This document shows positions 11,588 through 23,260 of a stretch of DNA of 64,000 nucleotides, one piece after another; position 1 is the stretch's first letter; every line of letters begins with the position of its first letter. The DNA is from Capsicum annuum (taxonomy: Eukaryota > Streptophyta > Magnoliopsida > Solanales > Solanaceae). Position numbers and translations under genes: made by a program. Under the pieces are notes generated by a model. The model made no database searches and was not told the origin of the DNA. It was given only the letters and a program-made list of their open reading frames with translations. The stretch is taken from assembly GCF_002878395.1 (NCBI RefSeq), contig NC_061121.1, forward strand, positions 136,708,787 through 136,772,786, read 5' to 3'.

Positions 11588-12870
11588 TCAGAACCTTATA
11601 ATTTCCAAAAGCAATAATGCTCGAAGAACAGTTCCTCTAAATATAACCAAGCTGAAAAAATTTAAAACACTTATTCGTCTCCTCATCATAAAAACCATAG
11701 TACACAAACCTACAGAAAGAAAAAGAGGGATAAGATGGGGCCGACTAAGCTTTACAGGCCTGAGACTATGCACCTTGTCCCCTAAACCCACTATTATCCT
11801 AAAAGTGATGATCACAAGACAGCTAAGGATATGGAACACTATCCATAAAATAAGAACTAAAATTTCCCTAAGCACTCTTCCTAACCCCACTGCATACTAT
11901 CTCTACTATTATTGTTCAAACCTCCACCTTTCTCTGAATACCTAAACTTAGTACATTGTCTCTACTCTATTTCCAGTTGCTTCTTTTTATCATCCTCAAC
12001 CTTCTACATATAAACCACAAGTCTAGAGATATCCATATAACTATTCAATAAGGCAGCCTTACACACCAGCACCAAGTCTCGAGATAATACCAAAGCAAAT
12101 TTCCTCATCATAGCCCAAAAAGATGACACCAACTATGGAGCATAACGAGATAGATGATGGAATTTCAAAGAATATACATTGACAGTCATTCTACCTTTTT
12201 AAAATTCATGAACTTCTCTGCTTTCTCCTTTCTCAACTCCTGAGGAAAGAAGTGGTCAAGAAAAGTACTAGAAAACTCATGCCATAATGCCAACTAAGCA
12301 TCATAAACCTTGAACTACTCCCACTCCTCATACTACTGATATGCCATATCTTTCAACTGGTAGGCAACATCTCTACACCCTCAGAGTTAGAAGTATGCAT
12401 CACTCTAAATATCTTTTGCATCTGATCAATGAGCCTTAAGGATCCTCCTAAACCTTAGAGCTAGTTAAAATCAAAGGAATCAACCTCATAAACTTGCCAA
12501 CTCTAGTGACCATAGAAGAAGGACTGATAGAAAGCAACACTCTCAAACTAACGTGACTGGGAGGCCACTAAATAAGTAAGAAAATAGATTGACTGTTGAA
12601 ACTCAGCATTAGACACATCACTATTAAGTGCCCTAGGGGGACTAGTAGGGATCGGTGGAACTCCATGAAGGGTGGTACAATTAATATCTTCGACCCCTAG
12701 GCCGGGTATATACTCCATAGGTAGGATAAGTTCAATTGACATAGTCCTCAAGTAGGATGATGGAGTTTCTACGAGCATCAGATCATTGGTGAGGCATGAT
12801 CTAAAATATAAGCAAAACAAAATTAAAAAAGATTTAAATACCCTAGACTCTATAAACCAAAGATAGATAA
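11588..12870 (-). pseudogene. gag: chromovirus gag, degenerate
   Basis: The minus-strand stretch 12,820-12,548 ends NAEFQQSIYFLTYLVASQSR, the conserved Tekay Gag N-terminal segment before the capsid helices. Downstream 12,540-11,900 shows capsid-like text in shifting frames. Near 11,690-11,640 a decayed CCHC knuckle reads CFKFFQLGYI, then a stop, then RNC. Gag forms the particle and binds RNA through the knuckle. It starts about 150 bases inside the primer site. Numerous stops. Confidence 0.7.
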
Positions 12871-12989
12871 AAAAAGGAGAAACATTCCTAAATCTCTCAT
12901 AGCTACACCCTTCTCAGTGTGGTACACTACACACCCATAAAAGATATTCTACTGAAAATGACTTTTTGGGAACCCAATGACCCTGAACC

Positions 12990-13009
12990 TAGCGTCTTGA
13001 TAAAAAACT
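12990..13009 (-). other. degenerate primer-binding site (tRNA-iMet type)
   Basis: Plus text tcttgataaaaaact aligns with the better-kept tatgataccaagct at 15,071-15,084. Both immediately precede an LTR start TGTCA. On the minus strand the ancestral form is TGGTATCA, the usual initiator-Met primer match. Confidence 0.5.
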
Positions 13010-15058
13010 TGTCACAACCTGAACTAGAGCCTTTCCATGATGTGTATCTCATGCCTACAGAGGAATAGAAACCACCCCATTTCCCTAGTCAAATAAAACA
13101 TAATAAATCCAATAATAGCAAAAGCAACCTAATAGAAACAAATAAGATACATAAATAATTTAAAGGAAACTAAAAATCCAACACAAATCCTAATCCACAA
13201 GTATTTAAAAAATGAACATCAACCTAAGTTGTGACATGCCCCCGATGATAAACAAAAAGGGAAACTAATGAATGATCTATGATATGAACCAGATTAAGAA
13301 GCAATAGGCCTTCGGGAATAAAGAGGCTCACCACTTCAAGCTAACTCACAAACAATCCAAAAATCACCTATCACTGCACCTGAAAATCAGAAGCGTATCC
13401 ATTTCCTACATCATATAAGGATACAATGTCCAGAGATGGTTAGTCGGGTAAGAGCTAAGATGTAGCTCAGGGAAGGGATAAAGTAATGCCATGATCAAAT
13501 TAGTTCAAAATCATTCAAACCCAAAGCACATAATCATATATATATATATATAACATGTTGGGATAGTAAATATGGTTTAACATGAAAGTAAATCATTATC
13601 CTAACTGTGTAGCTTAACTATCTTAAAAACACCCACGGGTTATATAGGTCAAACTTCCCCTACTAAAAAGGCCATTGCGTGTTAGCCGCACAAACCAGGG
13701 ATATCTCAGGAAAACTAGGGAAGGCCCCGACCCAACATCAATCCAATATACATACATATATTGTGACACAAACACATGATTATTAAGACAAACCCTCACG
13801 CTAAAAAAATTCAGTTTCCAATATCAGTCCTTTGGGGCCTCTACCCTCATGACCTAGATATACAAACCTCTTTAAGCCCAATTAAAATATATACACATAG
13901 ACCATCCATTTAAACCAAGTAATCATCAGTTAAGGTATAATATAGGTAATGTCATACCCTTAGGCTTTCAAGCTCATATCATGCCAGTTCAATTCCATTA
14001 ATGTAAGCGAATACCTCAACAACATTTAGACTATTAAATTAAGTTGGGAAAATTTCTCGAGCCCCTTTAGTTTTAAAAATCAACTAGGGGGAATGCCTCA
14101 ACCCTGAGATTCCAATTTAAATAAAATAACATGGCCAACAAAGCCTTCAAAATAATTTTTTCATCCATTTAACCATTTATGAACTGAAATAGCTTAGGTG
14201 AGTAGGCCAAACCACGTGAAAAATCATATTTTAAAACCAATTATACAAGTGTGTAAAGGGATACAATTTCACAATCCATGTTTCAAATCAAAATCATCAA
14301 ATTGGGGGAATGCGTCAACCCCTATTCAAATTCCCAAACACATGCACCTAATTAATTCAAAAACCATTAATTCGAAGCATCACCAATTAATAAAAACAAT
14401 AGGAAAACAATTTAAGAGTCAACCATTCCAAAACCCTCAACCCATATAAAAATCCACATTTAAATCCACATAAATAACCATGTAATATATGCTATTATAT
14501 AAAACAAGTTTAGGGAAGAGATATATGCCTTAGACACACAAGAATTTGAAAAAAATTTGGAACTTGGAACATAGGAGATGAATGTACAGGGATATCCTTA
14601 TACTTTTCTTGTGTTTAGAGCGTTAGAGTGAAAGAGAGCAGTTGATCTTTGAAAAATTAATGAGAATAAACTTATTTAATGTTTAAGGGTCATACATTGG
14701 TGAAAAGACTCAAAATCCCCTCATCCCATTGGATAATTAAAAACCAAACAAAAATACACCTTGGCATGGCATGCCAATATGAAAGAGATCACAAAGAGTA
14801 GCCTCCGTGACATGAAGATACAGCGGAGGCATACTCCCTCCATGACATGTTGAAATCAAAGTGACTAACCATCATGACACACCAAAATGGAGAGGCTTAT
14901 TGTCTCAGAATTCAAAAAAGACCCTGAACTTCTTCCTAAAATACTAAAACTCACCGAATTACCTTTTTAACATACCTAAACACAATTTATGTGAAAAATC
15001 TATGTTTTGAACATGGGTGCGACAGAAGTAAAATAATGGAAATTTTAAGGGAGTTACA
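13010..15058 (-). repeat. 5' LTR of minus-strand chromovirus (middle LTR)
   Basis: It starts TGTCACAACC and ends GAGTTACA on the plus strand. It pairs with the LTR at 7,180-8,832 and is also related to the LTR at 15,085-17,014. It includes a TA microsatellite near 13,538-13,552. Confidence 0.8.
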
Positions 15059-15070
15059 CTAAACATATTC

Positions 15071-15084
15071 TATGATACCAAGCT
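15071..15084 (-). other. second primer-binding site remnant between two LTRs
   Basis: The minus strand reads AGCTTGGTATCATA, with TGGTATCA matching the initiator-Met site. Only 26 bases (15,059-15,084) separate the two flanking LTRs, so the internal region once attached to this site is gone. Confidence 0.6.
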
Positions 15085-17014
15085 TGTCAGGACCCGAACT
15101 AGGGCCTGGCCATGACATGTATCTCAAGCCCATTGTGGATAGGAAACCATTATATATCCTAACCACCTAAGCATAATAAAGTAGCGGAAGAATAACAAAA
15201 CTATAAGAATGATATGTAGACCATTATGAATGTTCTAAGAATCCAAAACAAATAACCAACTGAAACTTTTTCCTCAAAATCTCTAAAACTAGAATACTAA
15301 ATTAGGTCTGGACATGTCCCCGACCATGACAAAGGAACTCTTGAATTCCCAAAATCAAAAATTAAAAGTAATAAGATAATAAAGTTTTATAAATAAGGGA
15401 GGATACACATTTCACAATAACTCAACCAATATTTGCTCTACCTAAGACAGCAAAAATGAGTAATCAAAGAACCCTTGAACCTTACATCATGAAATAATGT
15501 AGTATCCAGGGACGGTCAGTGAGATGAGCACTGGTATGTAACTCAAGGAATAGATAACATAATGTCGTGTACAAAACCAATTAAAAACTTTATGCAAATA
15601 TTTTTATATATATGATGTCGGGTTAGGGTACAAGTTTATAAATATGAGATTTAATAACTTTTAACTTAGAATGTATAGCTCTATTTGACCTAAGGGAACC
15701 CACGGGTAATATGGGTTTAGCTTCCCCTGCTGAATGAGTCCTAGTATGTTAGCCACACGAACCAGGAAAAATTTGAGAAAGGGACAGAGACACTAAGACC
15801 CTATGTATTCCAATATATATATATATATAGTGTGTAAACTATGAACATGGTCATCAAGACCTCCACGCCAACAAATTTATTTTCCAGTATTGGTTTGCCC
15901 GTGACCTCCACCTTTTCGACAAGCAACACAACCCCCTTTAAGACAAAATTAAAAGTATTTAGCAAAGAATCCCAACCATAAACCAAGGAGTCTTTTATTA
16001 AGGCATATACCATTGGTATCCTCGTACCAATTATACTTATACTCTAAGTCCAATTATTCCATTCTAATCTAGATAAACCAATTGACTCCAATGTTCAATT
16101 TTAAAACCAAACCATCCGACAAGGCCCCTCAAAACCATTTTTATGTTCCATTAACCTTTTATTCAATGCAAGGTTGAAAAGGTGAGTTAAATTGTGCATA
16201 TATCTATGTTTCTAGCATAATTTAACAAAGTGGGTTTAGGTTTATGAAAATTCAATACCATAATACATAAATTTAGGGAAACCCATGTTACCTAGTCCAA
16301 TTCCTATACCCATGTATTTAGCTATATCAGAAATTATAAGATAAAGTATGAATGACAAGTTCAAAACCTAGGGAAAACAATCTAAGTAATAACCATTTAA
16401 TTCCCTCAACCCAATTTCAAAACCAAACAATTAACTTCACATGGATAATAACTAAACATATGCACTTACGTAAAATCAAGATAGGGAAGAGAGACATTCA
16501 TGAAACAGCATGATGTTTGGAGAGAAAACAACAAATTAAAGCATTTGATGATTAATTCTTTGAAACCCTAGCTTTCTCTTGACTTATGAAGTTTGAGAGG
16601 ACAAAATAATGCTTATAATTAATAATTAATCTTAAAAAGGACCCTTAGTGTGTTTTAAGTCATGTGTAAAGTGTAAATAAAGCAAAAAGAACAAAGTTCC
16701 CTTAATGAAAAACGTGCATAAAATAGCTCCCAGTTTTAAGTCACCAATCATTTCCTGGACGAGTGGCTTAAGCAAAAAATTTAGGTAAGATCACTGTTAT
16801 GGTCACGATTCCCTCACCACGACTTGTTACTTACACTACTACTCATGGGGGCTATGTCATGATCAAGACAGTAACCTAGGTACATTTCACCAATCTTATA
16901 ACAAGTGGACCGTATGAATTGTGATGAGTGACAACACCTTATCATGTTAGTCATTGCCTAGGAAGTGATCAAGTTTGTAATGAAATCTCTGAGTCCAAAT
17001 CCTGGGGTGCTACA
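15085..17014 (-). repeat. additional chromovirus LTR (right LTR)
   Basis: It starts TGTCAGGACCCG and ends GGGGTGCTACA. Shared landmarks with the middle LTR include the opening lines, the GACATGTCCCCGA phrase, the 'aactcaaggaatagataaca' region and the final cysteine/leucine-like frame text. It is more diverged from the other two LTRs than they are from each other, so it may come from a second, related insertion or from an older tandem event. Confidence 0.7.
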
Positions 17015-17289
17015 CTCGGGACCTGAACCAAAGGTCTACCTATCCTAAAATCAATATTCTAGAACTTCTGGCATAGATAGAATTTGTATACAAGGTAATT
17101 TTACTGAAGTTTTTGTTGGGTGGTCATTTGGAACAAGCAAAGACTTCAAAATAAGGGATTGGCTCAAAAAACCAAATGAACTGCTCGATCTTAAACTTTC
17201 AATCTCAACATGTGAAAAATTACTTAGGAAAGCTATGGAAAATCTCCAATGTAGAAAATTAGGTGAAATATGAAAAATGACCTTAAGGG

Positions 17290-19010
17290 TCATTACAAGC
17301 CGAGAGACCATCCTCAACCTCTCTAGTCCATCAAACCCCACTTTTGCCAGAAGGAATGATAACACAGTCACTTTAAATTTTGACCACTCTCATCTTAAAA
17401 GTCCTAAGAATAACATTTTCTATCCATATATACCAACCATCTAATGACCTTCTAAATGTTAAAATAAAGAAATTATATTCGCGTTCCTCACCAGCTTCAT
17501 GAGTTAGCATTATTGGTAAATATTTCAATCATAAGGGTAACAACAATAAGTGTCATAAATGTCCTTTCTTAAGAAATTATCCGTAAAAAATAAATTTTAG
17601 TTGTAACGTGTGCCAAGAAGATACCTCACAATCTCTGTCAATTAATAAAACAAACCAAACTAGAAATAAGCTTGCAACCAACATATTCATGATGTCCCCA
17701 TAGGCTCTACTGATTTTGATGACTTTTCACCAAATAAACCTTTTGAAAAGGACTAGCTGAGCCACACTCTAAAATACCAACCAAAAATATTATCCTACCA
17801 ACATTGAGAAAATGCCCCTAAGACACACCAAAGAAACTCTCAATTGGAAATCTAAAAATGCCATGTTCAAAAATAGGACATTATCTAACATAAACTAATC
17901 CCTTAAGAGTATTGCCCACATACCGACTAAGTCGGTATACAAGGTCAAAGCACTAAAACCAACATCTACTTAGCATTATGGACCCTACAGTATGATATAT
18001 ATCCACCAAGCACCTCACTCTCACATTTCTTCAACCAACTAAAAAAATGGATTCTTTAAGATAACAATCTAACATCTGAAATCCGATTACTTTGAACCTT
18101 AGAGAAACGAGAGCTTACTACAAAAGTAAAATTTATACCCTATGTCTCCACAGGCATACTCTCCCCCAAAAATGAGCGACAACTTTCCCATTATCCATTC
18201 TATCTCTCATATGCCTGTGATTTTCTCTCTAAGGTCTCAGGATGAACAAGAGTTTGACATTGATAAGCTTGAATGGGAAAGAAAGAATGTCATAGCTGAC
18301 AAAAAGAAAGATAAATGAAACCCATAAATGGTACAAAAGTAAGATGGAATTCATCAAAAAAGGCAGAGACAAAGGAACCATAATGATCTTAGTCAAAGAC
18401 ATAACCTTCTTGGAAGTTGACTTGATAATCTATGAACCCTAAATGTCATACGAAAATAAGAAATAGAACTCCTTACATAAAAATGGTCTTTTTAAACATA
18501 ATTAGTTATCACCAGTTCATGGTTCCCTTGATCTAGTGACAGAATTGATACTCTCTAATCATATTATTCAAAATTTGTATGGCTTAGACATCAATGACAA
18601 CCCAGTCCTTGAACGTTATGACATAGGTAATCCAGATCTTATAGAAAAATATTTGAAAATCAATGAAGTTGTTTAGAGCACTGATTATATTAAACTTGAT
18701 ATGAATAAAGAATAATGTTCATCTAATGAAGACCTGATGGATAAATAATTAGACACCGGATATAATTTTCCAATAGGTGGATGCATCAAAGATGGTAAGA
18801 AACTATTAATTATCGAGAATATGTGAAAGGAATGCCTAAAAAACTAATTGAATCTTCTGAGAAAACTATCCACTCATATTCATGAACCATTCCAAAGAGC
18901 TAGAGGTCTCAAAAGTAGTCGATGACCAAAATAGTATGACAAATAATCCGATCCCTGAAAGAATGCCAAAACAACGGCTACATTAAAGAAAACTTTTAGA
19001 ATTTAATTCC
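17290..19010 (+). pseudogene. EPRV ORF1 C-terminal remnant (unit A)
   Basis: It begins with the last residues of the movement-protein domain (text around ILNLSSPSNP, equivalent to RVHPNPL in unit B). It continues through about 1.7 kb of poorly conserved, asparagine- and aspartate-rich reading with many stops. A short open piece near 18,541-18,675 reads NLYGLDINDNPVLERYDIGN. No catalytic motif is visible. The role of this part of the polyprotein is not known to me. It is followed by ORF2 at 19,045. Confidence 0.45.
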
Positions 19011-19044
19011 ATAGATTTACTCTTTTTGACATTAAAGTTTCAAA

Positions 19045-21215
19045 ATGGACCCAAAGGATCTAAAACTCGTACACTTGGATAGCAGTGAAGAATCTGGTAG
19101 AACAAAAAATACATGATACTTTCAGAGTTCACCTTCAAATTCTTTAAAATTCTAAGAGAATTTTAGAACACATTTTGGATATTTAAAAGAACACATATCT
19201 TACATCCTAAGATATTACCTTCAATTCTATGATCCTATAGGCAGTCTTCTATAGAAATATATGCCAAATACAGGAGAAGCTGCACTAGCTTCTCCTTGAG
19301 ATGAAGTGTCTATCATTCAATAGAGATGTCAATGATATATAATCCAAAAGATAGAGAATATTTACTTTGATCTAGGAGGAGACCGCATCATAATGCTAGC
19401 ATTTGTATCATCATTGTTGAAAATACTAGCAGGCTATACAATGATGATTTTAGGGAAGAAGTTCACATCATACCATCCCATAAGTAGGCTACATTAGGTA
19501 GGATATCTTTCATAATTTGGGGTACATATACACAAAGAGGTCTATACGGAAGCAGATCATACAAAAGTATCAAGCTTTTTACCAAGAATGCAGCAGGAAC
19601 AATCTCATTACCAAATCCAATTGCCTTACTCAAGCTACTAACTGAGGTGTAAGAAATAGTTGCAATTTAGGAGGTTCAAACTACCTATTCCTCCAAATGA
19701 AAAGAATAAGACGCTTAAGTAAAACAGTTACTTAAGAAGAAGAAGCCCCATGAACTATAAGAAAGAAAATGGTTACTTCATGTACAAAAAGTCTAGTCAC
19801 ATTGCAAGGAATTTTCTTGAGGTAAAAAAGTCAAAGTGCTCAGTCTACCTCTTTGAAGGGACAAAAATCACACATACATCTATCTCAACAAAGATAACGA
19901 TCTTGAATCGATCTTTTAACTAAAGAAAGAATAAATATTGGAAACCCTCTTCACCACAGATGTACACAAAAATTAGAACAAATCTATGCAAATAATCTCT
20001 TCCTGATATCCAATAGAGGAGAAAGCAATAAAAATTTGGCTATTAAAATTCTCATGTTCAACACATCAGGGATTCTATCATCTAGAATAGCAGACAACCC
20101 CACAAATTTGTTCAACCAGTATGTGCATATTTTTTATCCATCTATTTTCTAAGAAAGAAGAACTTTCTATGAGCTTTAATTTTTTAAAAAATATGGAGGA
20201 TCCATCCTAAATCCATATAGAGAACATTCGGAATATCCATTCTACAATTTGTTCATAGCACTAGCCAATAACATCACACAAGAACTGGTATGGCTGTTCT
20301 GGCACCTCTGCTACTAATACTACATCCTTATAGAGTTCAAGTTCAATGCCTTCTTGTATTATGATCAAATCCAACCAACTCTAAAAAGGTTTATTTGGTG
20401 GTTTAAGCCACAACTATATTGGGTTCTATGCTTCAAAGATTCCTACGATCCAATGGTACTGAAGCTACACAATTTAGTCAAAATCATGAACCTTGACATC
20501 TAAGATCAACTAGAAATTTCACTCTATTAGAAATTGTTTATGTTAATCCTATCCTTGAAAGATGAATACTATCAAGAACAAACCTTATATTCCATCGAAA
20601 TAGATGCATTCCAAAAGAAATATGGCCAAGGAAATAGGCAACGTGGAACTACATTACCGATTATTCCTACTTGGATGAGGTCCAATAAGCAAAGAAAGAA
20701 TACCAACCTCCATATGAAATCATAATACATAAAGTCACTAGTTCTATCAAAAGCATATGGCTAAATTTTTACCTACAAGAATGCGATGTCCAATAGGAAG
20801 GCTTAATTCACTAGCTACTTGAAATAGAGCCTTGAAGGCTAAGAACCCCTCAAGTAGAAACACAAGCTGATAAAAAGTAGAACACCATCAAGCACTTCGT
20901 AAAAAGATGATACCAGCTGATATGTTCAACAAATTTCAACTCACCACAAGCTCCAAGTATTACCTGTCCAAGTTTAGAGGGAACCTTTTTAGATTGGTTA
21001 CCCTCTCAAAAGGGTTTGCCTACAATTTTTTTTTCCCTTTTATATGCTATATGCCTACAAAGATATTACCCACTTGAGTGTAACGATCTTGCAAGTTGCC
21101 TATCCACCTGCTGGCAGGCAAGCAATATGAAACTTAATCACCTACTTGCACATGTTGTCACAAGTCAACATATTTATTTTTTTGTTTTATTAGGCTTCGT
21201 CAAAAAATTATGAGG
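19045..21215 (+). pseudogene. EPRV ORF2: capsid-like, zinc knuckle, terminal domain (unit A), RT missing
   Basis: The start MDPKDLKLVHLDSS at 19,045 matches MASKDPRFLHFDS in unit C. Capsid-like text follows around 19,300 (ECLSFNRDVNDI). A basic tract and a decayed CCHC knuckle (GYFMYKKSSHIARNF) lie near 19,740-19,820. About 20,045-20,110 reads AIKILMFNTSGI, resembling a retropepsin start with Asp changed to Asn. Immediately after, at about 20,150, comes the terminal domain (EYPFYNLFIALANNITQELV and DSYDPMVLKLHNLVK), with an open frame 20,534-20,725. In related pararetroviral polyproteins RT and RNase H should separate protease and terminal domain, but here they are absent. Many stops. Confidence 0.55.
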
Positions 21216-21379
21216 CTCAGTTTGAATAAAATAGGATGTAAATATCTTATCAAAGTGTGTGCCCAGATAGGGATGTTCATTTTTTAGAAGATAGGATAGG
21301 GCTTTAAAATTTTTAGAATAGTGGGCCACATGTGATAATGTATTTGATTTTAGTTTATTTGTATTAGGACTTCCTTTAA

Positions 21380-22227
21380 CTATAAACAAAAAGAATAGGG
21401 TTCAAGTTGGTGATAATCAGCTACTCCACCTAAAAAAGACTCTCTTGTAAAGCTTCATATTATCAATAAAAATGTTCTTTGGCTAAGTTCTCTCTCTTGC
21501 TCTTCTCTTCTAAAGGGATGGATACTTCGATCCTTTAGGTCAGTGTAATGGGTAAGAAACACTTAGTCAAGTATACTTTTTGTGATTACAACATGGAATT
21601 CAAATGTACTTTTCATGATTAGGAAACAAAAATGGCTTGGTCTAGACAGCATAGATTTATTTGTCCTTTCCATGTTTATGAAATGAAATTGGCTTTGTTC
21701 ATACAATAGGTTTCTGATTTTCTTTCTTTTATTTACTATTAACTCATAAATCTTGGGGGTGCTCAAGGCCATGGATGGCTGCAAAAAGCCAACGTATGTC
21801 ATATATGGAACAAGTTGTGTTATTAATCATACAAAGTATTTATTATTTTTTAAGACTGAAAAATTCAAGCCATCCTATTGAAGTTGATAATTCTTTGTTT
21901 GTGGCAAAATATTTTTTGGGTTTGTTGATATGTAGCCCTAATTGTAAGAAAGATATTGTGTGTCAATAAAGTCTTTGATTTAATTTGTCATGTTGCTTAT
22001 ATAGATGTGAAACCATCAATCATGTTGCAAAGGTTAGAGATCTAGGGTTTGTGGTGTTTACGAGAGCTTTGATTTTATATCACGTGTAGCCTACTATTGA
22101 TTTTATGTCACATGAAACTTCCTTTAATGTTGGAAAGATTAAAGATTTGTTCTTATTACCTTATTAATATTTCTTGTGGTGTCAATTTGTGCCCTTCTTT
22201 CCATATTTAATTGGTGTTCGAGCTATG
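21380..22227 (+). promoter_or_regulatory. EPRV leader/promoter region with primer site, A/B junction
   Basis: A TATA-like CTATAAAC is at 21,380, AATAAA at 21,465-21,470, a long noncoding leader follows, and a tRNA-Met-like primer site is at 22,212-22,227 (TGGTGTTCGAGCTATG). The layout (promoter, poly(A) signal shortly downstream, primer site deep in the leader) is that of pararetroviral pregenomic RNA. The same landmarks recur at 40,209-41,285 and, inverted, in unit C. Confidence 0.55.
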
Positions 22228-22639
22228 TCCACTCCCAGAGGGAGGAAGCAAGTATTCATACAAAATATATTATTATTGTTGTATGAGAGCTGATTTTATT
22301 AATTAATTCATTGCTATACTTTGTATTAGTTAGTGGCCTTAAATCATTTCATATTCTTTACATTTCCATTATTAATACCAAAGTCTTGTAAATATCTTTT
22401 TCATAGATGCTTTCCTTAGTTTTTAGAACAAATAGTTTGTTGAGCCTTTTACCAAAATATCTAGCACAAATATATCATGTATCTATGAAGTAGATGTGTT
22501 ATCATTAGGACAAGATCTATCTTGCACATATATACCTCTATTAAACGCATATTTTTCCTTTGTCAAGATATCATGTAACCATGGATGCAAATTGATTCTT
22601 TGGACCAAGAAAGGACAAAATGAGTTATGGAATACTTTT

Positions 22640-23260
22640 TACGTCAACATTTGACCAGCATGTCCTTATGAACTGAAAAATTTATCACTCTACAAATGTC
22701 GAGAATTTTCTAAAATAGTGGAAAAGCCATGACTTTACCCATATCCATTTTGGTGCTATTAGCGTTGCATTGAGTCATCACAGGATAAAAAGATAGGCAA
22801 TAAAGGTACATCTTTCGCTCCTTGATATGAGATTCAGGAAGTATAAAAATGCAAACTTGGGTTCTTTAGAGATCATCCTAGATGTTGGGACAATCATTGA
22901 CACCATATTCTCCAACTTCAACATGTCCCTCTCGGATTTGCACCTTATTGAGGCACTAAATGTCCAGGTCCAAATCCTTGAAACTATGCATGCTACTAAT
23001 ACTAGTATGTCAATGATGTTCTACCTAATATCTTGGAAAGTCAAAAATCATATGAGATACCGATCCCTGCAAGGTAACCCCAACTCCTTATTTTTAAATA
23101 TAAACATCACCAATAGAATGGCCCAATGCATCTAAATCCCAAAGCATGAATCTAGAGAAGAGTTTCTCACAATTATTCCAAATTCATGGGTCAAAAGATA
23201 TGACAAGTTGAGAGTCCATCCTAACCCTCTCTAGTTCATTGAGCCCATAGGATATCTCTC
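22640..23260 (+). pseudogene. caulimovirid-like movement protein (30K family), unit B
   Basis: Before the open stretch, 22,740-22,826 reads HFGAISVALSHHRIK and SLLDMRF. The open frame 22,827-23,135 (102 codons) has RFRKYKNANLGSLEI, the family core FSNFNMSLSDLHLIEALNVQ, then a hydrophobic strand region FYLISWKVKNHM. It ends at a stop and continues in frame-equivalent text to about 23,250 (KRYDKLRVHPNPL). 30K proteins line plasmodesmata and let viral genomes move between cells. Domain identity was judged from motif order and spacing only. The N-terminal part is frameshifted, so no functional protein is expected. Confidence 0.65.

Larger units (their letters stand above)
7180..15058 (-). mobile_element. 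Tekay/Del-like chromovirus (Ty3/gypsy), degenerate
   Basis: Direct LTRs at 7,180-8,832 and 13,010-15,058 flank a minus-strand gag-pol remnant. The order on the minus strand is 5' LTR, primer-site remnant (about 12,998-13,009), gag, protease, RT, RNase H, integrase tail, polypurine tract, 3' LTR. Shared LTR text such as CTCAGGGAAGGGATAAAGTA makes the pairing clear. The 3' LTR lacks about 400 bases of its outer end where the Athila-like element abuts. The internal region (about 4.2 kb) is shorter than usual because the first half of integrase is missing. All ORFs are interrupted. Confidence 0.85.
17015..22211 (+). mobile_element. endogenous pararetrovirus-like unit A (5'-truncated)
   Basis: The order is a movement-protein tail (about 17,290-17,345 matches 23,205-23,250 of unit B), the rest of ORF1, ORF2 from 19,045, a terminal domain (20,150-20,730), then a leader with TATA-like and AATAAA signals that runs straight into unit B. 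It lacks any reverse transcriptase. The left end is cut by the chromovirus LTR at 17,014. Relatedness to units B and C was judged by translated and nucleotide similarity by eye. The caulimovirid assignment is inferred from the movement protein, the zinc knuckle, the primer site in a long leader and the head-to-tail arrangement. Confidence 0.65.

Noticed and set aside
7180..17014. A single chromovirus with very long LTRs spanning 13,010-17,014
   Set aside because: A second LTR start (TGTCAGGACC) with its own primer site at 15,071-15,084 splits the block into two LTRs.
17051..17371. 106-codon minus-strand open frame
   Set aside because: It lies antisense to EPRV unit A, whose plus-strand text matches unit B; the minus frame has no family resemblance.
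21330..22211. Leader regions (also 40,140-41,270) read as the LTRs of an LTR retrotransposon
   Set aside because: They precede primer-like sites, but show no TG/CA ends or target duplications, and unit A continues upstream in the same order, which fits head-to-tail pararetroviral units better.
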